A stretch of DNA of 64,000 bases, taken from positions 1-64,000 of the IMG/VR virus record IMGVR_UViG_3300035670_000108; one strand, given 5' to 3'. The notes below the pieces were generated by a model. It had not been told where the DNA came from. It ran no database searches and saw only the letters and a program-made list of their open reading frames with translations. Positions within the stretch are counted from its first letter, which is position 1. Each line of letters opens with the position of its first letter. Position numbers and translations under genes: made by a program. This document shows, piece by piece, positions 25,318 to 33,162 of this stretch. This DNA comes from a virus.

Positions 25318-25967
25318 GGGGTGGTCTCCACCTTCAGGGTGAAGAACGGCGTGCCGTCTTCGCGGGCGCCAGGCTGCACGATCAGCTCGCAGCCCTTCGG
25401 CAGCTTTTCCCGCAGCTCGCCGAACACCGTGGCCAGGTGCTGGTTGATCACGGCCTGGGCCTTCACCAGCTGGAAGATGGTCACTTCGTCGCCAAGCCTC
25501 AGGCTGCCGCGGATCGCTGCGTCGGCCTCGGCCTTCACCTCGGCGGCGGTAGCCGAATAGACCTCGTCCATGAAGGCGTATTCCTTCTGCAGCTGGTCGC
25601 GGCAGAAGGCGTCGATCATCTCCTTCAGCGCGGTTCCCCACTCGACGTCCGACAGGCCATCCTTGCGGAACCAGAGCATCATCGAGAAGTTCAGCCAGTC
25701 GATCGGGTCACCCTTGGGCAGGTGAGCCAGAAGCTGGCCCAGCAGCTCCAGCACGTTGGTGCGCTCAGGGTCGTTCCAGCCTTTTCGCCCCTTCGCCTGG
25801 GACAGGGCCAGCTTCTGCATCATCCCGCCTGCGGCCTGCAGGACCCCGTCGATGTCAACAGAGCGCTGCAGCGCTTCTTCGCCTTCGTATCCGACCATCT
25901 GCGCCTGGCGGCGCAGCTCGGCCAGACTTTCGGCGAGGTGAGGTAGCACTTTCTTCACAGTCATCAT
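25314..25967 (-). CDS. hypothetical protein, 217 aa
   Basis: A helical acidic protein of unknown family, with GGAG upstream of a double ATG (25967 or 25964). Coupled to the next gene through TTGA. No motifs recognised. Confidence 0.75.
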   Translation of the reverse strand: MMTVKKVLPHLAESLAELRRQAQMVGYEGEEALQRSVDIDGVLQAAGGMMQKLALSQAKGRKGWNDPERTNVLELLGQLLAHLPKGDPIDWLNFSMMLWFRKDGLSDVEWGTALKEMIDAFCRDQLQKEYAFMDEVYSATAAEVKAEADAAIRGSLRLGDEVTIFQLVKAQAVINQHLATVFGELREKLPKGCELIVQPGAREDGTPFFTLKVETTP

Positions 25968-25980
25968 CGTCTCCTGGCGG

Positions 25981-26190
25981 TCAGGCGACCGCCTCCAGTT
26001 CAGCTTCCAAAGCCCACAGCGGCACGTTGGCCTTGACGAATGCCTCAGCCATGCCTGGCGGTACCGAGTTGCCCACCATGCGCACCTGGTCGCCGCCGGC
26101 CGTGCGAGAGCCGGGGCAGGTGGTCAGGGCTTCCAGGGACCAGGATCGTATGCCGTCGAGCTTGCTGGTGGTGCTGATGCGGATTGTCAT
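25981..26190 (-). CDS. C-terminal fragment of a DNA (cytosine-5) methyltransferase
   Basis: A 69-residue protein. The segment QVRMVGNSVPPGMAEAFV is motif X of C5-methyltransferases (GN(S/A)VPP followed by an Ala-rich helix), preceded by a WSLEALTTCPGS stretch. The catalytic PCQ and ENV motifs are absent, so it cannot methylate alone. It is translated from an ATG overlapping the stop of the preceding 53-aa gene, which suggests a maintained gene rather than debris. It may be a remnant or a stand-alone domain. Confidence 0.6.
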   Translation of the reverse strand: MTIRISTTSKLDGIRSWSLEALTTCPGSRTAGGDQVRMVGNSVPPGMAEAFVKANVPLWALEAELEAVA

Positions 26191-26348
26191 TGTTCTGGCC
26201 CGTACTTGCGCTCACCGCAGGCGCAGCGATAGACGCCCCGGCGGGTGATCGAGATCGAGCGGAGGGTCTGGGTTTTGGTGGTCACGTTCTTCACGAACAC
26301 CCATTTGTGGCGCTTGCCCTTGGTGCAGGGCTGGACTTTAAGGGACAT
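26187..26348 (-). CDS. small Cys-containing protein, 53 aa
   Basis: Short gene with AAGGAG seven bases before the ATG. The protein starts MSLKVQPCTKGKRHKW and ends with RGVYRCACGERKYGPEQ, so one Cys near the start and CxC near the end could bind zinc. The stop overlaps the start of the methyltransferase fragment (ATGA), which supports both genes. Confidence 0.65.
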   Translation of the reverse strand: MSLKVQPCTKGKRHKWVFVKNVTTKTQTLRSISITRRGVYRCACGERKYGPEQ

Positions 26349-26351
26349 CGG

Positions 26352-26690
26352 TCACTCCTTGGCTTTGTCGATTTCGGTTTGCAGCAGGGTCTGCACGGCT
26401 ATGCGGGTGGTCCCCTCGCGTAGCTCCGGGTTCAGCTGCTGGGCGAACTTCACCAGCAGCTCCTCCACCTCGGTGACGTGGAACAGGCCGACGTTGCGCT
26501 TCAGCATCTTGGCCAGGTCGTAGTCGACCGTCTTGGCGGGGACGGTGCCGATCACCATGGAGATGAACTCCTGGCCCTTCGGCGGCTTGAAGCTCACCTG
26601 CAGGTAGTTGCCGTTGTCGCCGCGGCTGAGCTTGTTGAAGGTGGTCGAATAGGTGCAGTCGCCCAGCGACAGAGTTTGCGGGGTGCTCAT
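26352..26690 (-). CDS. hypothetical protein, 112 aa
   Basis: The first half is predicted beta-rich (LSLGDCTYSTTF, YLQVSFKP) and the second half helical (VEELLVKFAQQL). Unknown family. Spaced three bases from both neighbours. Confidence 0.7.
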   Translation of the reverse strand: MSTPQTLSLGDCTYSTTFNKLSRGDNGNYLQVSFKPPKGQEFISMVIGTVPAKTVDYDLAKMLKRNVGLFHVTEVEELLVKFAQQLNPELREGTTRIAVQTLLQTEIDKAKE

Positions 26691-26692
26691 GA

Positions 26693-26911
26693 CTATGCCC
26701 TCGGGTGGTGGAGGTGGTTGAACAGGCGCCGCCAGAAATAGCTGCGCACGATGCTGATGGCGGTGAACAGGGCCACGATCTGCATGTTGTCGTTGAGACT
26801 GGCGTGCAGACCGTAGAGCGGGAAGATGACCAGCTGGGCAATCACCGAGATGATGTAGCCGGTCAGGGTGTTGAGGAACGTCTCCAGGATCGACTGCCAG
26901 CGGGTCTGCAT
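26693..26911 (-). CDS. small two-helix membrane protein (DUF7220-like)
   Basis: A 72-residue protein: an amphipathic start (MQTRWQSILETFLNTLTG), then two hydrophobic segments (YIISVIAQLVIFPLYGL; IVALFTAISIVRSY) and a basic tail (WRRLFNHLHH). The order matches a widespread small phage protein annotated as DUF7220. The ATG at 26911 has GGGGGAG upstream. Role unknown; inner-membrane location predicted. Confidence 0.65.
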   Translation of the reverse strand: MQTRWQSILETFLNTLTGYIISVIAQLVIFPLYGLHASLNDNMQIVALFTAISIVRSYFWRRLFNHLHHPRA

Positions 26912-26913
26912 GG

Positions 26914-27354
26914 CTACTCCCCCGTGAAGGCTCGGCGCTGCAGCTCCTTCATCTTCGCCTTCTTCACCTTCTTGGCGCTGGCCTTCATCCACGGGTTGCG
27001 GCCGATGGTGCGCTCCGCCTCGATCTTCACCTGGCGACGCTCGGCCGCGGCGAAGTCCTCGATGCCCTCCTTGCCGATGACGTGGGTGGCATCCTCTGCC
27101 TTGTCCACGACCTCGTAGCCCTTGTCGGTCAGCGCGGTGGCGACGCGGCGGACAAGGGCGGGGTCCATCCCGTCCCCGATGACGGCGATCTTGACCTTGT
27201 CGGGTTGAGCTTCTTGCATGGCTATCTCCTGCTGCTGGAACATGTTTCGCAGCGCCGGTATCAGTGCTGCGGTTAGGGTGGTCTTGCCGTGGTCGATATG
27301 GCCGATGGTGCCGACGTTGACTCGTGGACGGCGGGGTTTGATGGCGTCAAGCAT
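26914..27354 (-). CDS. protein with EF-Tu-like P-loop N-terminus
   Basis: A 146-residue protein. Residues 12-31 ([18 protein letters not shown] core) are almost the same as the G1 region of bacterial EF-Tu. The rest has no G2-G4 motifs (no NKxD) and ends in a Lys-rich tail ([18 protein letters not shown]). A middle segment ([22 protein letters not shown]) could be a small Rossmann-like unit. It is thus not a translation GTPase. It may be an NTP-binding phage protein or a molecular mimic of EF-Tu. The start overlaps the DUF4326 gene stop (TGATG). Confidence 0.65.
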   Translation of the reverse strand: MLDAIKPRRPRVNVGTIGHIDHGKTTLTAALIPALRNMFQQQEIAMQEAQPDKVKIAVIGDGMDPALVRRVATALTDKGYEVVDKAEDATHVIGKEGIEDFAAAERRQVKIEAERTIGRNPWMKASAKKVKKAKMKELQRRAFTGE

Positions 27355-27977
27355 CAGCCCTTTCCCCCGTACAGGTAGTGGTCGAATGGGGTGACGATGT
27401 CGGTTCCGGGCTCCTGCTCGGCGATCTGCTGCTGGATCTCGAGCCACTCCTTGCGCCAGGCCAGGATGTCGCCGCGTAGCACCTGCACCGTGTCGGTGGG
27501 CGGCTTGGGCCAGCCCTCGCGGCGGTTACTCAGTATGCGGTGGAGGTGGGGCGCCAGGTGGTTCCAGGCCTGCTCCACCAGGGGCAGAGTGTCGCGCGGG
27601 CGGTCGCCCTGGCTGAAGGCTTTCACCACCTGGTGCACGGCGTCACCCAGGCGGTCAGGTTGCTTGGCCAGATAGGCAACAAGGACGGGGTCATTCATCA
27701 CCAGAGGTTGCGGCTCCTCACCCTTGCCGACCACCCGCAGGATCACGTCGCCGTGGCACGGCTTCGGCCAGCAGCAGCACACGATGTCCTTGTGCGCCAG
27801 CTCGCGGCGCATCATGGTCACCAGGTTTGGGTTGAGGAACAGCCAGTGCTCGTAGAGCTTGATGCAGCCCTCGCGGCCAAAGGTGCGCTCGTCGAAGGGG
27901 TTGCCCCAGGGACCCGGGCGCATGATGTTCACCGCGTCGGCCGGGATCTCGCGGTGGCGGACGTTAAACAGTTCCAT
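27354..27977 (-). CDS. DUF4326 domain protein
   Basis: A 207-residue protein. The N-terminal 80 residues match the DUF4326 pattern: [25 protein letters not shown] (in part), then [11 protein letters not shown], a Leu-rich segment, and [14 protein letters not shown] with conserved Cys and His. The biochemical role is unknown. It has been seen next to nucleotide- or DNA-modifying genes in phages. The C-terminal 100 residues are helical and unassigned. Confidence 0.75.
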   Translation of the reverse strand: MELFNVRHREIPADAVNIMRPGPWGNPFDERTFGREGCIKLYEHWLFLNPNLVTMMRRELAHKDIVCCCWPKPCHGDVILRVVGKGEEPQPLVMNDPVLVAYLAKQPDRLGDAVHQVVKAFSQGDRPRDTLPLVEQAWNHLAPHLHRILSNRREGWPKPPTDTVQVLRGDILAWRKEWLEIQQQIAEQEPGTDIVTPFDHYLYGGKG

Positions 27978-28329
27978 CGTAGGCCACCGGCGATTGCTGG
28001 ATCAGGCCGATCAGCTTGGTGATCTCCTGGCGGGCGAAGTAGTGAGGGTCCGGGAAACCGGCCGGGCAGATCTGCTTGATCAGCGCCTCGGCCGCCACGC
28101 GGAGGTCGTGGGCATGCAGCTGAGCCTTGAGGTCGGCCATGCTCACCTGCTTGTTCAGCCAGGCCGCGTCGGTGTTTCGCAGGTGCTGCAGCGGGCCGCT
28201 GATTTCCGCGCTGACCAGGCCATAACGGCCCGTCGCCCAGGCACTGCGCAGATCGGCCTTCCAGAATCGACCGTGGTTCTTCTCCCACGCCACCAGGGCT
28301 CGAACAATCTCAATAGGTAGTCGTTTCAT
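27964..28329 (-). CDS. hypothetical protein, 121 aa
   Basis: A basic helical protein (PIEIVRALVAWEKNHG) overlapping the DUF4326 gene by 14 bases. Its ribosome site AGGAG lies in a small hairpin with arms TTGCT/AGCAA, downstream of a palindrome copy. No family recognised. Confidence 0.7.
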   Translation of the reverse strand: MKRLPIEIVRALVAWEKNHGRFWKADLRSAWATGRYGLVSAEISGPLQHLRNTDAAWLNKQVSMADLKAQLHAHDLRVAAEALIKQICPAGFPDPHYFARQEITKLIGLIQQSPVAYDGTV

Positions 28330-28348
28330 TTGCTCCTCCAGGAAGCAA
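28330..28348 (-). promoter_or_regulatory. Shine-Dalgarno hairpin, TTGCT/AGCAA variant
   Basis: On the minus strand TTGCT-TCCTGGAGG-AGCAA sits directly before ATG 28329. Compared with the TTGCC/GGCAA form elsewhere, both arms have changed so that pairing is kept. Confidence 0.5.
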
Positions 28349-28354
28349 CAGACC

Positions 28355-28371
28355 CTGCAAAGACTTTGCAG
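28355..28371. repeat. 17-bp palindrome, copy 1
   Basis: CTGCAAAGACTTTGCAG, perfect. Here the symmetry extends to 27 bp (28350-28376). It lies between the stop of the 101-aa gene (28399) and the start at 28329. Confidence 0.9.
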
Positions 28372-28398
28372 GGTCTGAAGGTTAGACGAATTGGCGGA

Positions 28399-28704
28399 TC
28401 AGCGGAAGTCGTACAGTTGCTTGCGCAGTTGCGCTCGCTCCACGTCCCAGTCCTGGCCGGTGCAATAGGTCATCACCTGGCCCCTCACGTAGAGGCGCTC
28501 GATAGCCCAGCGGCCAGGCCACTCCTTCAGGGGGCGGGCGATGTTCTCGGCGATGACCTGCTTCTTGTCCTGGCGGCAGCGTTTGGTGACCATGTCCAGC
28601 AAGGATCGCTGCTGTTTGTCCGTCAACACCTGCTGCGCGTTGGGGTTTTCTCGTGCGTCTCGCATCATCATCTTCAGCGAGATCTCCTCGTGGGCTGTGC
28701 TCAC
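28399..28704 (-). CDS. hypothetical protein, 101 aa
   Basis: A basic helical protein (QQRSLLDMVTKRCRQDKKQVIAENI) ending in an aromatic, basic region. Overlaps the gene upstream by four bases. No motif recognised. A palindrome copy lies 28 bases downstream. Confidence 0.7.
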   Translation of the reverse strand: MSTAHEEISLKMMMRDARENPNAQQVLTDKQQRSLLDMVTKRCRQDKKQVIAENIARPLKEWPGRWAIERLYVRGQVMTYCTGQDWDVERAQLRKQLYDFR

Positions 28705-28985
28705 AGTGCGTACTCCCGTTTGATGGCCAGATAGCGGGTGGTGTCGACCTTCTGCACCACCCAGTCAGTGGCCTCGGCCTCGTTGTCGCCGCCGGCCGGG
28801 TAGACCCCAACGACGGTGGGGATCGAGAAGCTCTGCCCCTTGGCGGTGACGATGCGGTCGCCGGGCTCGACCTTCATGTCCTCGGGCGCCAGGTAGAAGT
28901 AGGAGCGGTTGCCACCGCCACTGAAGATCACGCCGACAACGACGTAGGGGGTCTTGGGTTTCGGGTCGAGCAAGGGGTGGCTCAT
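28701..28985 (-). CDS. hypothetical beta-rich protein, 94 aa
   Basis: The pattern YVVVGVIFSG, then YFYLAPEDMKVEPGDRIVTAKG and IPTVVGVYP suggests a small beta-barrel, similar in rhythm to the phage DNA- or RNA-binding domains found next to replication genes. Not assigned to a family. Overlaps neighbours on both sides. Confidence 0.7.
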   Translation of the reverse strand: MSHPLLDPKPKTPYVVVGVIFSGGGNRSYFYLAPEDMKVEPGDRIVTAKGQSFSIPTVVGVYPAGGDNEAEATDWVVQKVDTTRYLAIKREYAL

Positions 28986-29485
28986 GGCAGTTGTTCCTCG
29001 GGCATTTCCAGGCGGTAGAAGCCCAGCACCTGGGTGCCGTTGACCTCCTGGACGGTGAAGGTGATCTCGGGGCCGGCGACGTTGTCCAGCTGCTCCATCA
29101 GCGAGCTGACGAAGGCGTCGACCTGCGGCGGCTGCAGCTCGTGGTAGCGGTCGAACAGGCCGTTGTAGCTGGCCGGCGCCACCTGGGCGATCAGGTCGAG
29201 CAGGAACTCTGCCGTCTCCTCGTCGGTGTAGCTGGCCGGGCTGACAAGGTGGGGGCCGCCATCGGCTACCGTCTCGGCCGGCGCGCTGTGCACCTCGAAG
29301 ACCACCAGGCAGTTGTCACCCTTGAGGCTCGCCAGCGGGTTGCTCTTGAGGGTGGCTATCGCCTCGTCGACGTCGCGGTTGGTCGGCGCCAGCAGTCGCC
29401 GGGCCTCTTCCTCGCTGATGCCGACGTGCTGGGGGCCGACGCGGCGGGAGAAGTGGCCGGGAATGGTGCGGCGTTGGTAACTCAT
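28982..29485 (-). CDS. hypothetical protein, 167 aa
   Basis: An acidic protein. The ATG at 29485 has GGAG upstream (AGGAGCCACCCC). Predicted helices at SEEEARRLLAP and DEETAEFLLDLIAQV. Unknown function. Confidence 0.7.
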   Translation of the reverse strand: MSYQRRTIPGHFSRRVGPQHVGISEEEARRLLAPTNRDVDEAIATLKSNPLASLKGDNCLVVFEVHSAPAETVADGGPHLVSPASYTDEETAEFLLDLIAQVAPASYNGLFDRYHELQPPQVDAFVSSLMEQLDNVAGPEITFTVQEVNGTQVLGFYRLEMPEEQLP

Positions 29486-29736
29486 GGGGTGGCTCCTTTG
29501 CGTGGTTGACAGTCGGTGTGGTAGGTCGGCTCGGTCTTCCACACCTTAGAACGAGCGATCAGCTCGTCGAGAATCTGGCGTCGGGTTTTGGCGTTTCCAG
29601 CGGCGTCAGTGTTGAACGGGTTGAGGGTCTGCGACTCGGTGAAAGTGCGCGAGGCCTTCTTGTTGCAGACGGGGCAGATTCCCGACTTCTTGATCGGGTA
29701 CTTGACCACCTCGAAGTTCACGCGGGTTGTACGCAT
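29482..29736 (-). CDS. zinc-ribbon-like protein, 84 aa
   Basis: GICPVCNKKASRTF carries one CxxC knuckle and YHTDCQP provides a His and a Cys that could complete a zinc site. A Cys-poor helix lies between. Overlaps both neighbours. Function unknown. Confidence 0.7.
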   Translation of the reverse strand: MRTTRVNFEVVKYPIKKSGICPVCNKKASRTFTESQTLNPFNTDAAGNAKTRRQILDELIARSKVWKTEPTYHTDCQPRKGATP

Positions 29737-30164
29737 GGCTCACCCTCCATGCCGCCGGCATAGATCTTCACGTCGTCGCCTAAGTACAGGTCAATCGGTA
29801 GGAAGTCGGTGTCGTAGCCGCAGGCCTTAGTCAGGCGCAGCCCGACATCGCCCAGGCCACGATCCCAGAACCCGCAGCCGTGACCGTTACGGGTCAGCCA
29901 GAGGTCATGACCGGCGTAATCGTAGGCCGTACCCTGGCTAGGGTCATAGCTGATCTGGTCGGTGTACAGCTCCAGGTCATCGCGGTAGCGCTCGAAGAAC
30001 TTGGTGGCCTCGGCCTTCAGGCGCTCTTCCTGGTGCTCCCCCCACTCGAAGTTGTCCGAGTCGAGGTCAACGTCTTGGCCGGTCTGCGGGTGGGTGCTGG
30101 TGCTGCTCCACAGGGCGGCCACCAGGTAGCCGCGCAGGAACTCTTCAAGGAGTGGGTTACTCAT
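29718..30164 (-). CDS. conserved phage protein, 148 aa
   Basis: N-terminal LLEEFLRGYLVAALWSS, central AGHDLWLTRNGHGCGFWDRGLG and C-terminal DLYLGDDVKIY segments match a phage protein type that I have seen in many siphoviruses, without known role. The protein is acidic and soluble. Confidence 0.75.
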   Translation of the reverse strand: MSNPLLEEFLRGYLVAALWSSTSTHPQTGQDVDLDSDNFEWGEHQEERLKAEATKFFERYRDDLELYTDQISYDPSQGTAYDYAGHDLWLTRNGHGCGFWDRGLGDVGLRLTKACGYDTDFLPIDLYLGDDVKIYAGGMEGEPCVQPA

Positions 30165-30414
30165 GGGGGAATACCTCGTCGATAATGTGGCGGCAGCGGC
30201 GGCACTCTCGCGCGCCAGCCGCCTCGGCGGTGCGGAAGGAGCCGCCGGTGGAGTACGGCTTGCTGCCGCACATGGCCCCGCCGTCGTGGATAGCGTGGGC
30301 GACGCCGGTCTGGTCGTGCCAGCGGTTCAGCGAGGGCGCCCACCACACGCCGGTGGCGTCGACAGCCCGGCGGATCTCGGCGAGCCGCCCCTTGCCTGGC
30401 TCACAGAGGTTCAT
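30157..30414 (-). CDS. hypothetical protein, 85 aa
   Basis: Has an RECRRCRH motif (CxxC) near the C-terminus and an early Cys, possibly a zinc site. Overlaps the gene upstream by 14 bases and the one downstream by eight, as expected for a real gene in this packed region. Confidence 0.65.
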   Translation of the reverse strand: MNLCEPGKGRLAEIRRAVDATGVWWAPSLNRWHDQTGVAHAIHDGGAMCGSKPYSTGGSFRTAEAAGARECRRCRHIIDEVFPHE

Positions 30415-31021
30415 CGCCTTCCGCCTCCTCGACGAAGGGCACGATGTCCACGGTGATGTCGAAGGTCTCGTCGATCTGGCCGTCCAGCGGGCCGCCGAAC
30501 TGATCCAGCTTGAAGCGGCCGGCGTTCAGCACCAGGCACTTGCGCTTCGGCTCGATGCCGCGATCCCACAGATCGAGCATGTCCTTCACCGCGTTGTGCA
30601 CCTGCTCGGACAGCTGGCCCATCGGGTCGTCACCGATGTCCGCGTCGTCCAGCAGGGCACCGGGTTCCAGCATGGCCAGGTTCAACTCTTCGTCAACCTC
30701 CAGGGCCGATCCCTCGATGGCGAAACACATGGCGCCGTTGAAGGTGCAGCCTGGGAAGGCGTTGATCTCTATGCGGATCTGGTTGAGCACCTTCGGCGCC
30801 GGCAGCTCGATGCCGTCGTCGTCCCAGGCGGCCGGATGGATGTCCCCCGGTACCACGCCGATGACCTTGATCTCGGTCTCGCGCATCGACCAGTCAGCGG
30901 CGGCCTGGGCACGGCCCTCGACGCCGGCAAGGGTGGCATCCTCCTGCTCAACCTCGACGGTGCAGATGTGGGTGGTGCCGGCGTCATTGGTTTGGCGGCA
31001 GAAAGTGGTGAACTTGAACAT
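30401..31021 (-). CDS. hypothetical protein, 206 aa
   Basis: An acidic protein. The ATG at 31021 is supported by GAGGAGG seven bases upstream. The sequence alternates beta-type segments (MFKFTTFCRQ, ICTVEVEQE) with acidic loops. Unknown family. Confidence 0.75.
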   Translation of the reverse strand: MFKFTTFCRQTNDAGTTHICTVEVEQEDATLAGVEGRAQAAADWSMRETEIKVIGVVPGDIHPAAWDDDGIELPAPKVLNQIRIEINAFPGCTFNGAMCFAIEGSALEVDEELNLAMLEPGALLDDADIGDDPMGQLSEQVHNAVKDMLDLWDRGIEPKRKCLVLNAGRFKLDQFGGPLDGQIDETFDITVDIVPFVEEAEGDEPL

Positions 31022-31035
31022 GGCGACCTCCTCGG

Positions 31036-31155
31036 TCAAAACCAGATATAGCGGTAGAAGGTGTAGGTGCCGAGCAGGCCTCCCGGTTTGAAGACCTGAT
31101 ACCCAACGTGCACCCCTTGTCGGATGATCATTCGCAGACGGTAGCGTTGCTTCAC
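31036..31155 (-). CDS. very small basic protein, 39 aa, GTG start
   Basis: GTG at 31155 with GGGAGG seven bases upstream, overlapping the stop of the preceding gene (GTGA). The product begins MKQRYRLRMIIRQG and ends TYTFYRYIWF: basic and aromatic. Too short for family assignment, but the coupling and ribosome site support translation. Confidence 0.55.
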   Translation of the reverse strand: MKQRYRLRMIIRQGVHVGYQVFKPGGLLGTYTFYRYIWF

Positions 31156-31409
31156 AGGGAACCTCCCATTGCCTTGATCACCATCGGGGTGATGTCCTTG
31201 CGCGAGCCTTCCCAGAAGCGGAACGCCGGAGACCGGCCCACCTCGAAGTCGACGCGCATCATCAGCCGGCCGCGGCGGTTGGTCACGTAGGCCTGGCCAT
31301 GCGGTTGCAGCAGATCCGGCTGGAATGTGGCGGCGTTGCGGATTGCCTCGCGCGCCGCCACCCGCACCTTGGCCAGGAAGGCCTCATTGAGGCTCGTTGG
31401 CGTGATCAT
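31152..31409 (-). CDS. hypothetical basic protein, 85 aa
   Basis: The N-terminal half is helical (AFLAKVRVAAREAIRNAATF) and the C-terminal half beta-like with several Arg (YVTNRRGRLMMRVDFEVGRS). The ATG at 31409 is preferred over TTG at 31430, since GAGG lies upstream. Overlaps the gene upstream by 26 bases. Confidence 0.65.
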   Translation of the reverse strand: MITPTSLNEAFLAKVRVAAREAIRNAATFQPDLLQPHGQAYVTNRRGRLMMRVDFEVGRSPAFRFWEGSRKDITPMVIKAMGGSL

Positions 31410-31734
31410 GGGAGGTACCCTCGTAGCCAATGGCCAACAGGTTCTGGATGGCGGCGTCGATCGCCGTGGCCTTGGCCTGCGCCTCGCCCATGATCTCGTC
31501 GCGGGCCTTCTCCATGGCCTTGACTTCCAGGCTGATCATGTCGATCTCGCCCTCGGGCAGCGGCACTTCCACTTCGTGCTCGCAGATGAAGATCTCGCCG
31601 GAGGTGTTGGCCTTCAGCTGCCGGGGGTCCCAGCTTTGCATCGAGAAGGTGTAAGGCAGTTGCCCTGGTTCGACATAACACCGGCGGCGAGCGACGACAT
31701 AGAGCTTCTGTTTCAGAGCGGAGGGGAGTTTCAT
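31384..31734 (-). CDS. hypothetical protein, 116 aa
   Basis: A beta-rich first half (LYVVARRRCYVEPGQLPYTF) and a helical second half with many Ala, Glu and Lys (EVKAMEKARDEIMGEAQAKAT). Unknown. A palindrome copy (31743-31759), also the end of a 24-bp direct repeat, lies eight bases before the start. Confidence 0.7.
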   Translation of the reverse strand: MKLPSALKQKLYVVARRRCYVEPGQLPYTFSMQSWDPRQLKANTSGEIFICEHEVEVPLPEGEIDMISLEVKAMEKARDEIMGEAQAKATAIDAAIQNLLAIGYEGTSHDHANEPQ

Positions 31735-31740
31735 GGAGTC

Positions 31741-31764
31741 ACCTACAAAGGCTTTGCAGCCTGG
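31741..31764. repeat. 24-bp direct repeat, left copy, including palindrome copy 2
   Basis: The 24 bases (plus strand, starting ACCTACAAAGGCTTTGCAG) recur exactly at 33512-33535. The core CTACAAAGGCTTTGCAG (31743-31759) is a palindrome variant with two changed bases. The two copies bracket the GDSL-esterase cassette. Confidence 0.9.
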
Positions 31765-31788
31765 CTATTGATGGCGATGGAAAAGATG

Positions 31789-31810
31789 CGGGAGGCCTAA
31801 GCCTCCCGCA
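31789..31810 (-). terminator. rho-independent terminator of the esterase cassette
   Basis: Minus-strand stem GCGGGAGGC / GCCTCCCGC with a TTAG loop, followed by ATCTTTTCC. It ends transcription after the gene at 31828. Confidence 0.85.
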
Positions 31811-31827
31811 AATGGTGTTGCTGTCGA

Positions 31828-33159
31828 TCAGGTTGGGATCTGGCCGGGCACCGGCCTGATCTCCAACCCGGTGATGCGGAAAGTCCCGGTGGGCGGCCCC
31901 AGCGTCGACAGATAGCACGCTGCCCTGAGCCGCAGGTCGGTCGCGTCGGCCGGCATGACGAATCGAGGGGAGCGCGCTATACCCGCATCGGCCACCTGCG
32001 GCAGCAGGCTGACGTTGGTGTACTTGTCACCGTCCCAGAGGGAAGTGGTTCCGCCCGGGGTAATCAGCTGGAAGCCGAACTGCAGCGAAGCGATGTTGTT
32101 CACGTCGGCGTCGTGCTCGTACTGGGCCACGACTTCGTAGACTAGGCCTGGCGTCACCTTGTTTTGCAGGCCGATCTGGCGCATCAGGTCGATCGCCGCC
32201 GTCTGCGTCGCGGCCACGCCGCCGACCACGATTTGCTGCCAGGTCTTGCCATCCTTGGTGACCTTGGAATAGGTTCGGGTCACGCCAGTGGTGCCGGTCG
32301 AGTTGCTGCCGCTGTAGCCGGTGGCTAGCTGGCCGGAGCCGCCGCTGCCGACGGTGCCTGTGGTGCCTGCCGTCAGCGCGTTGCTGCTGGCCGACCCCTG
32401 CGGGTTGGTAGTCGCGTTCCACGGATTCTCCACCGTTGCGATGACCGGGATGGCGGTGAACAGGTTCGCTACCACCTCAGCGGCGGTGATGCCCCAGTAA
32501 TAGGCGCCAAGGGTCAGCGGGTGCAGGCCGTCGCTGGTGTACCCGTCCTTGATGTCGTTGACCGTCCCATCCTTGAGCAGGTGGGTGTGGTTGTCCACGA
32601 CGTAGCAACCGACCCCCGGCAGTTCGGCGAGCATCCGGCTGCGGATGGTCTGGGCGGTTACCAAATTGGCGCCGGCCAGTCGGGTAGCTGGGTAGATGTC
32701 GTTGCCGCGTGGCGCCGGGACGATGAAAATCAGCACCATGCGCGCGGTCTTCGCCGCGTCCCGCATGCGCTTCATCGACTCCAGCGTCTGGTCGGCAGTC
32801 ACCCCGGCGTTCGGGTCGTTGGTCCCCACGGCGATGATGCCAAGGCCGGCGCCGGTGGCTATCATGGCCGTCATCCTCGCCTCGGCCATAAGCGTCGTAT
32901 CGCCGCCCACGCCGAAGTTCCTATTCGGCGAGAAGTACAGCCGCTGCCCAGTTCGGCGGTTCATCGAGGTGATGAAGCCGTTGTTCTGGAAGCCGCCCAC
33001 CGTGGACGAGTTCTGCAGCACTATGCTGTCGCCCAGGATCGCCAGCAGGTTGTTGCGCGGAGCGCCGTCCCAGGCTGGCGCTCCGCGGGGCGGTGGAGCG
33101 TCTTGCAGGTTGCTCGATAGGCTCTGGAACACAGCCCTTGCCAGCTTGTTCGCCAGCAT
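31828..33159 (-). CDS. SGNH/GDSL hydrolase, probable virion-associated esterase
   Basis: A 443-residue protein. Residues about 38-240 form a GDSL hydrolase domain: LGDSIV with the nucleophilic Ser45, GVGGDT (Gly of the oxyanion hole, near 85), GTND (Asn near 114) and the catalytic pair in SDGLHP near 211-216. The C-terminal 200 residues are Gly/Thr/Ser-rich and beta-type, as in tail-spike or fibre appendages. Such proteins deacetylate host polysaccharide. Here it stands in an early minus-strand region, with its own weak promoter and terminator, bracketed by repeats, as an acquired cassette. Confidence 0.8.
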   Translation of the reverse strand: MLANKLARAVFQSLSSNLQDAPPPRGAPAWDGAPRNNLLAILGDSIVLQNSSTVGGFQNNGFITSMNRRTGQRLYFSPNRNFGVGGDTTLMAEARMTAMIATGAGLGIIAVGTNDPNAGVTADQTLESMKRMRDAAKTARMVLIFIVPAPRGNDIYPATRLAGANLVTAQTIRSRMLAELPGVGCYVVDNHTHLLKDGTVNDIKDGYTSDGLHPLTLGAYYWGITAAEVVANLFTAIPVIATVENPWNATTNPQGSASSNALTAGTTGTVGSGGSGQLATGYSGSNSTGTTGVTRTYSKVTKDGKTWQQIVVGGVAATQTAAIDLMRQIGLQNKVTPGLVYEVVAQYEHDADVNNIASLQFGFQLITPGGTTSLWDGDKYTNVSLLPQVADAGIARSPRFVMPADATDLRLRAACYLSTLGPPTGTFRITGLEIRPVPGQIPT

Positions 33160-33162
33160 GGC

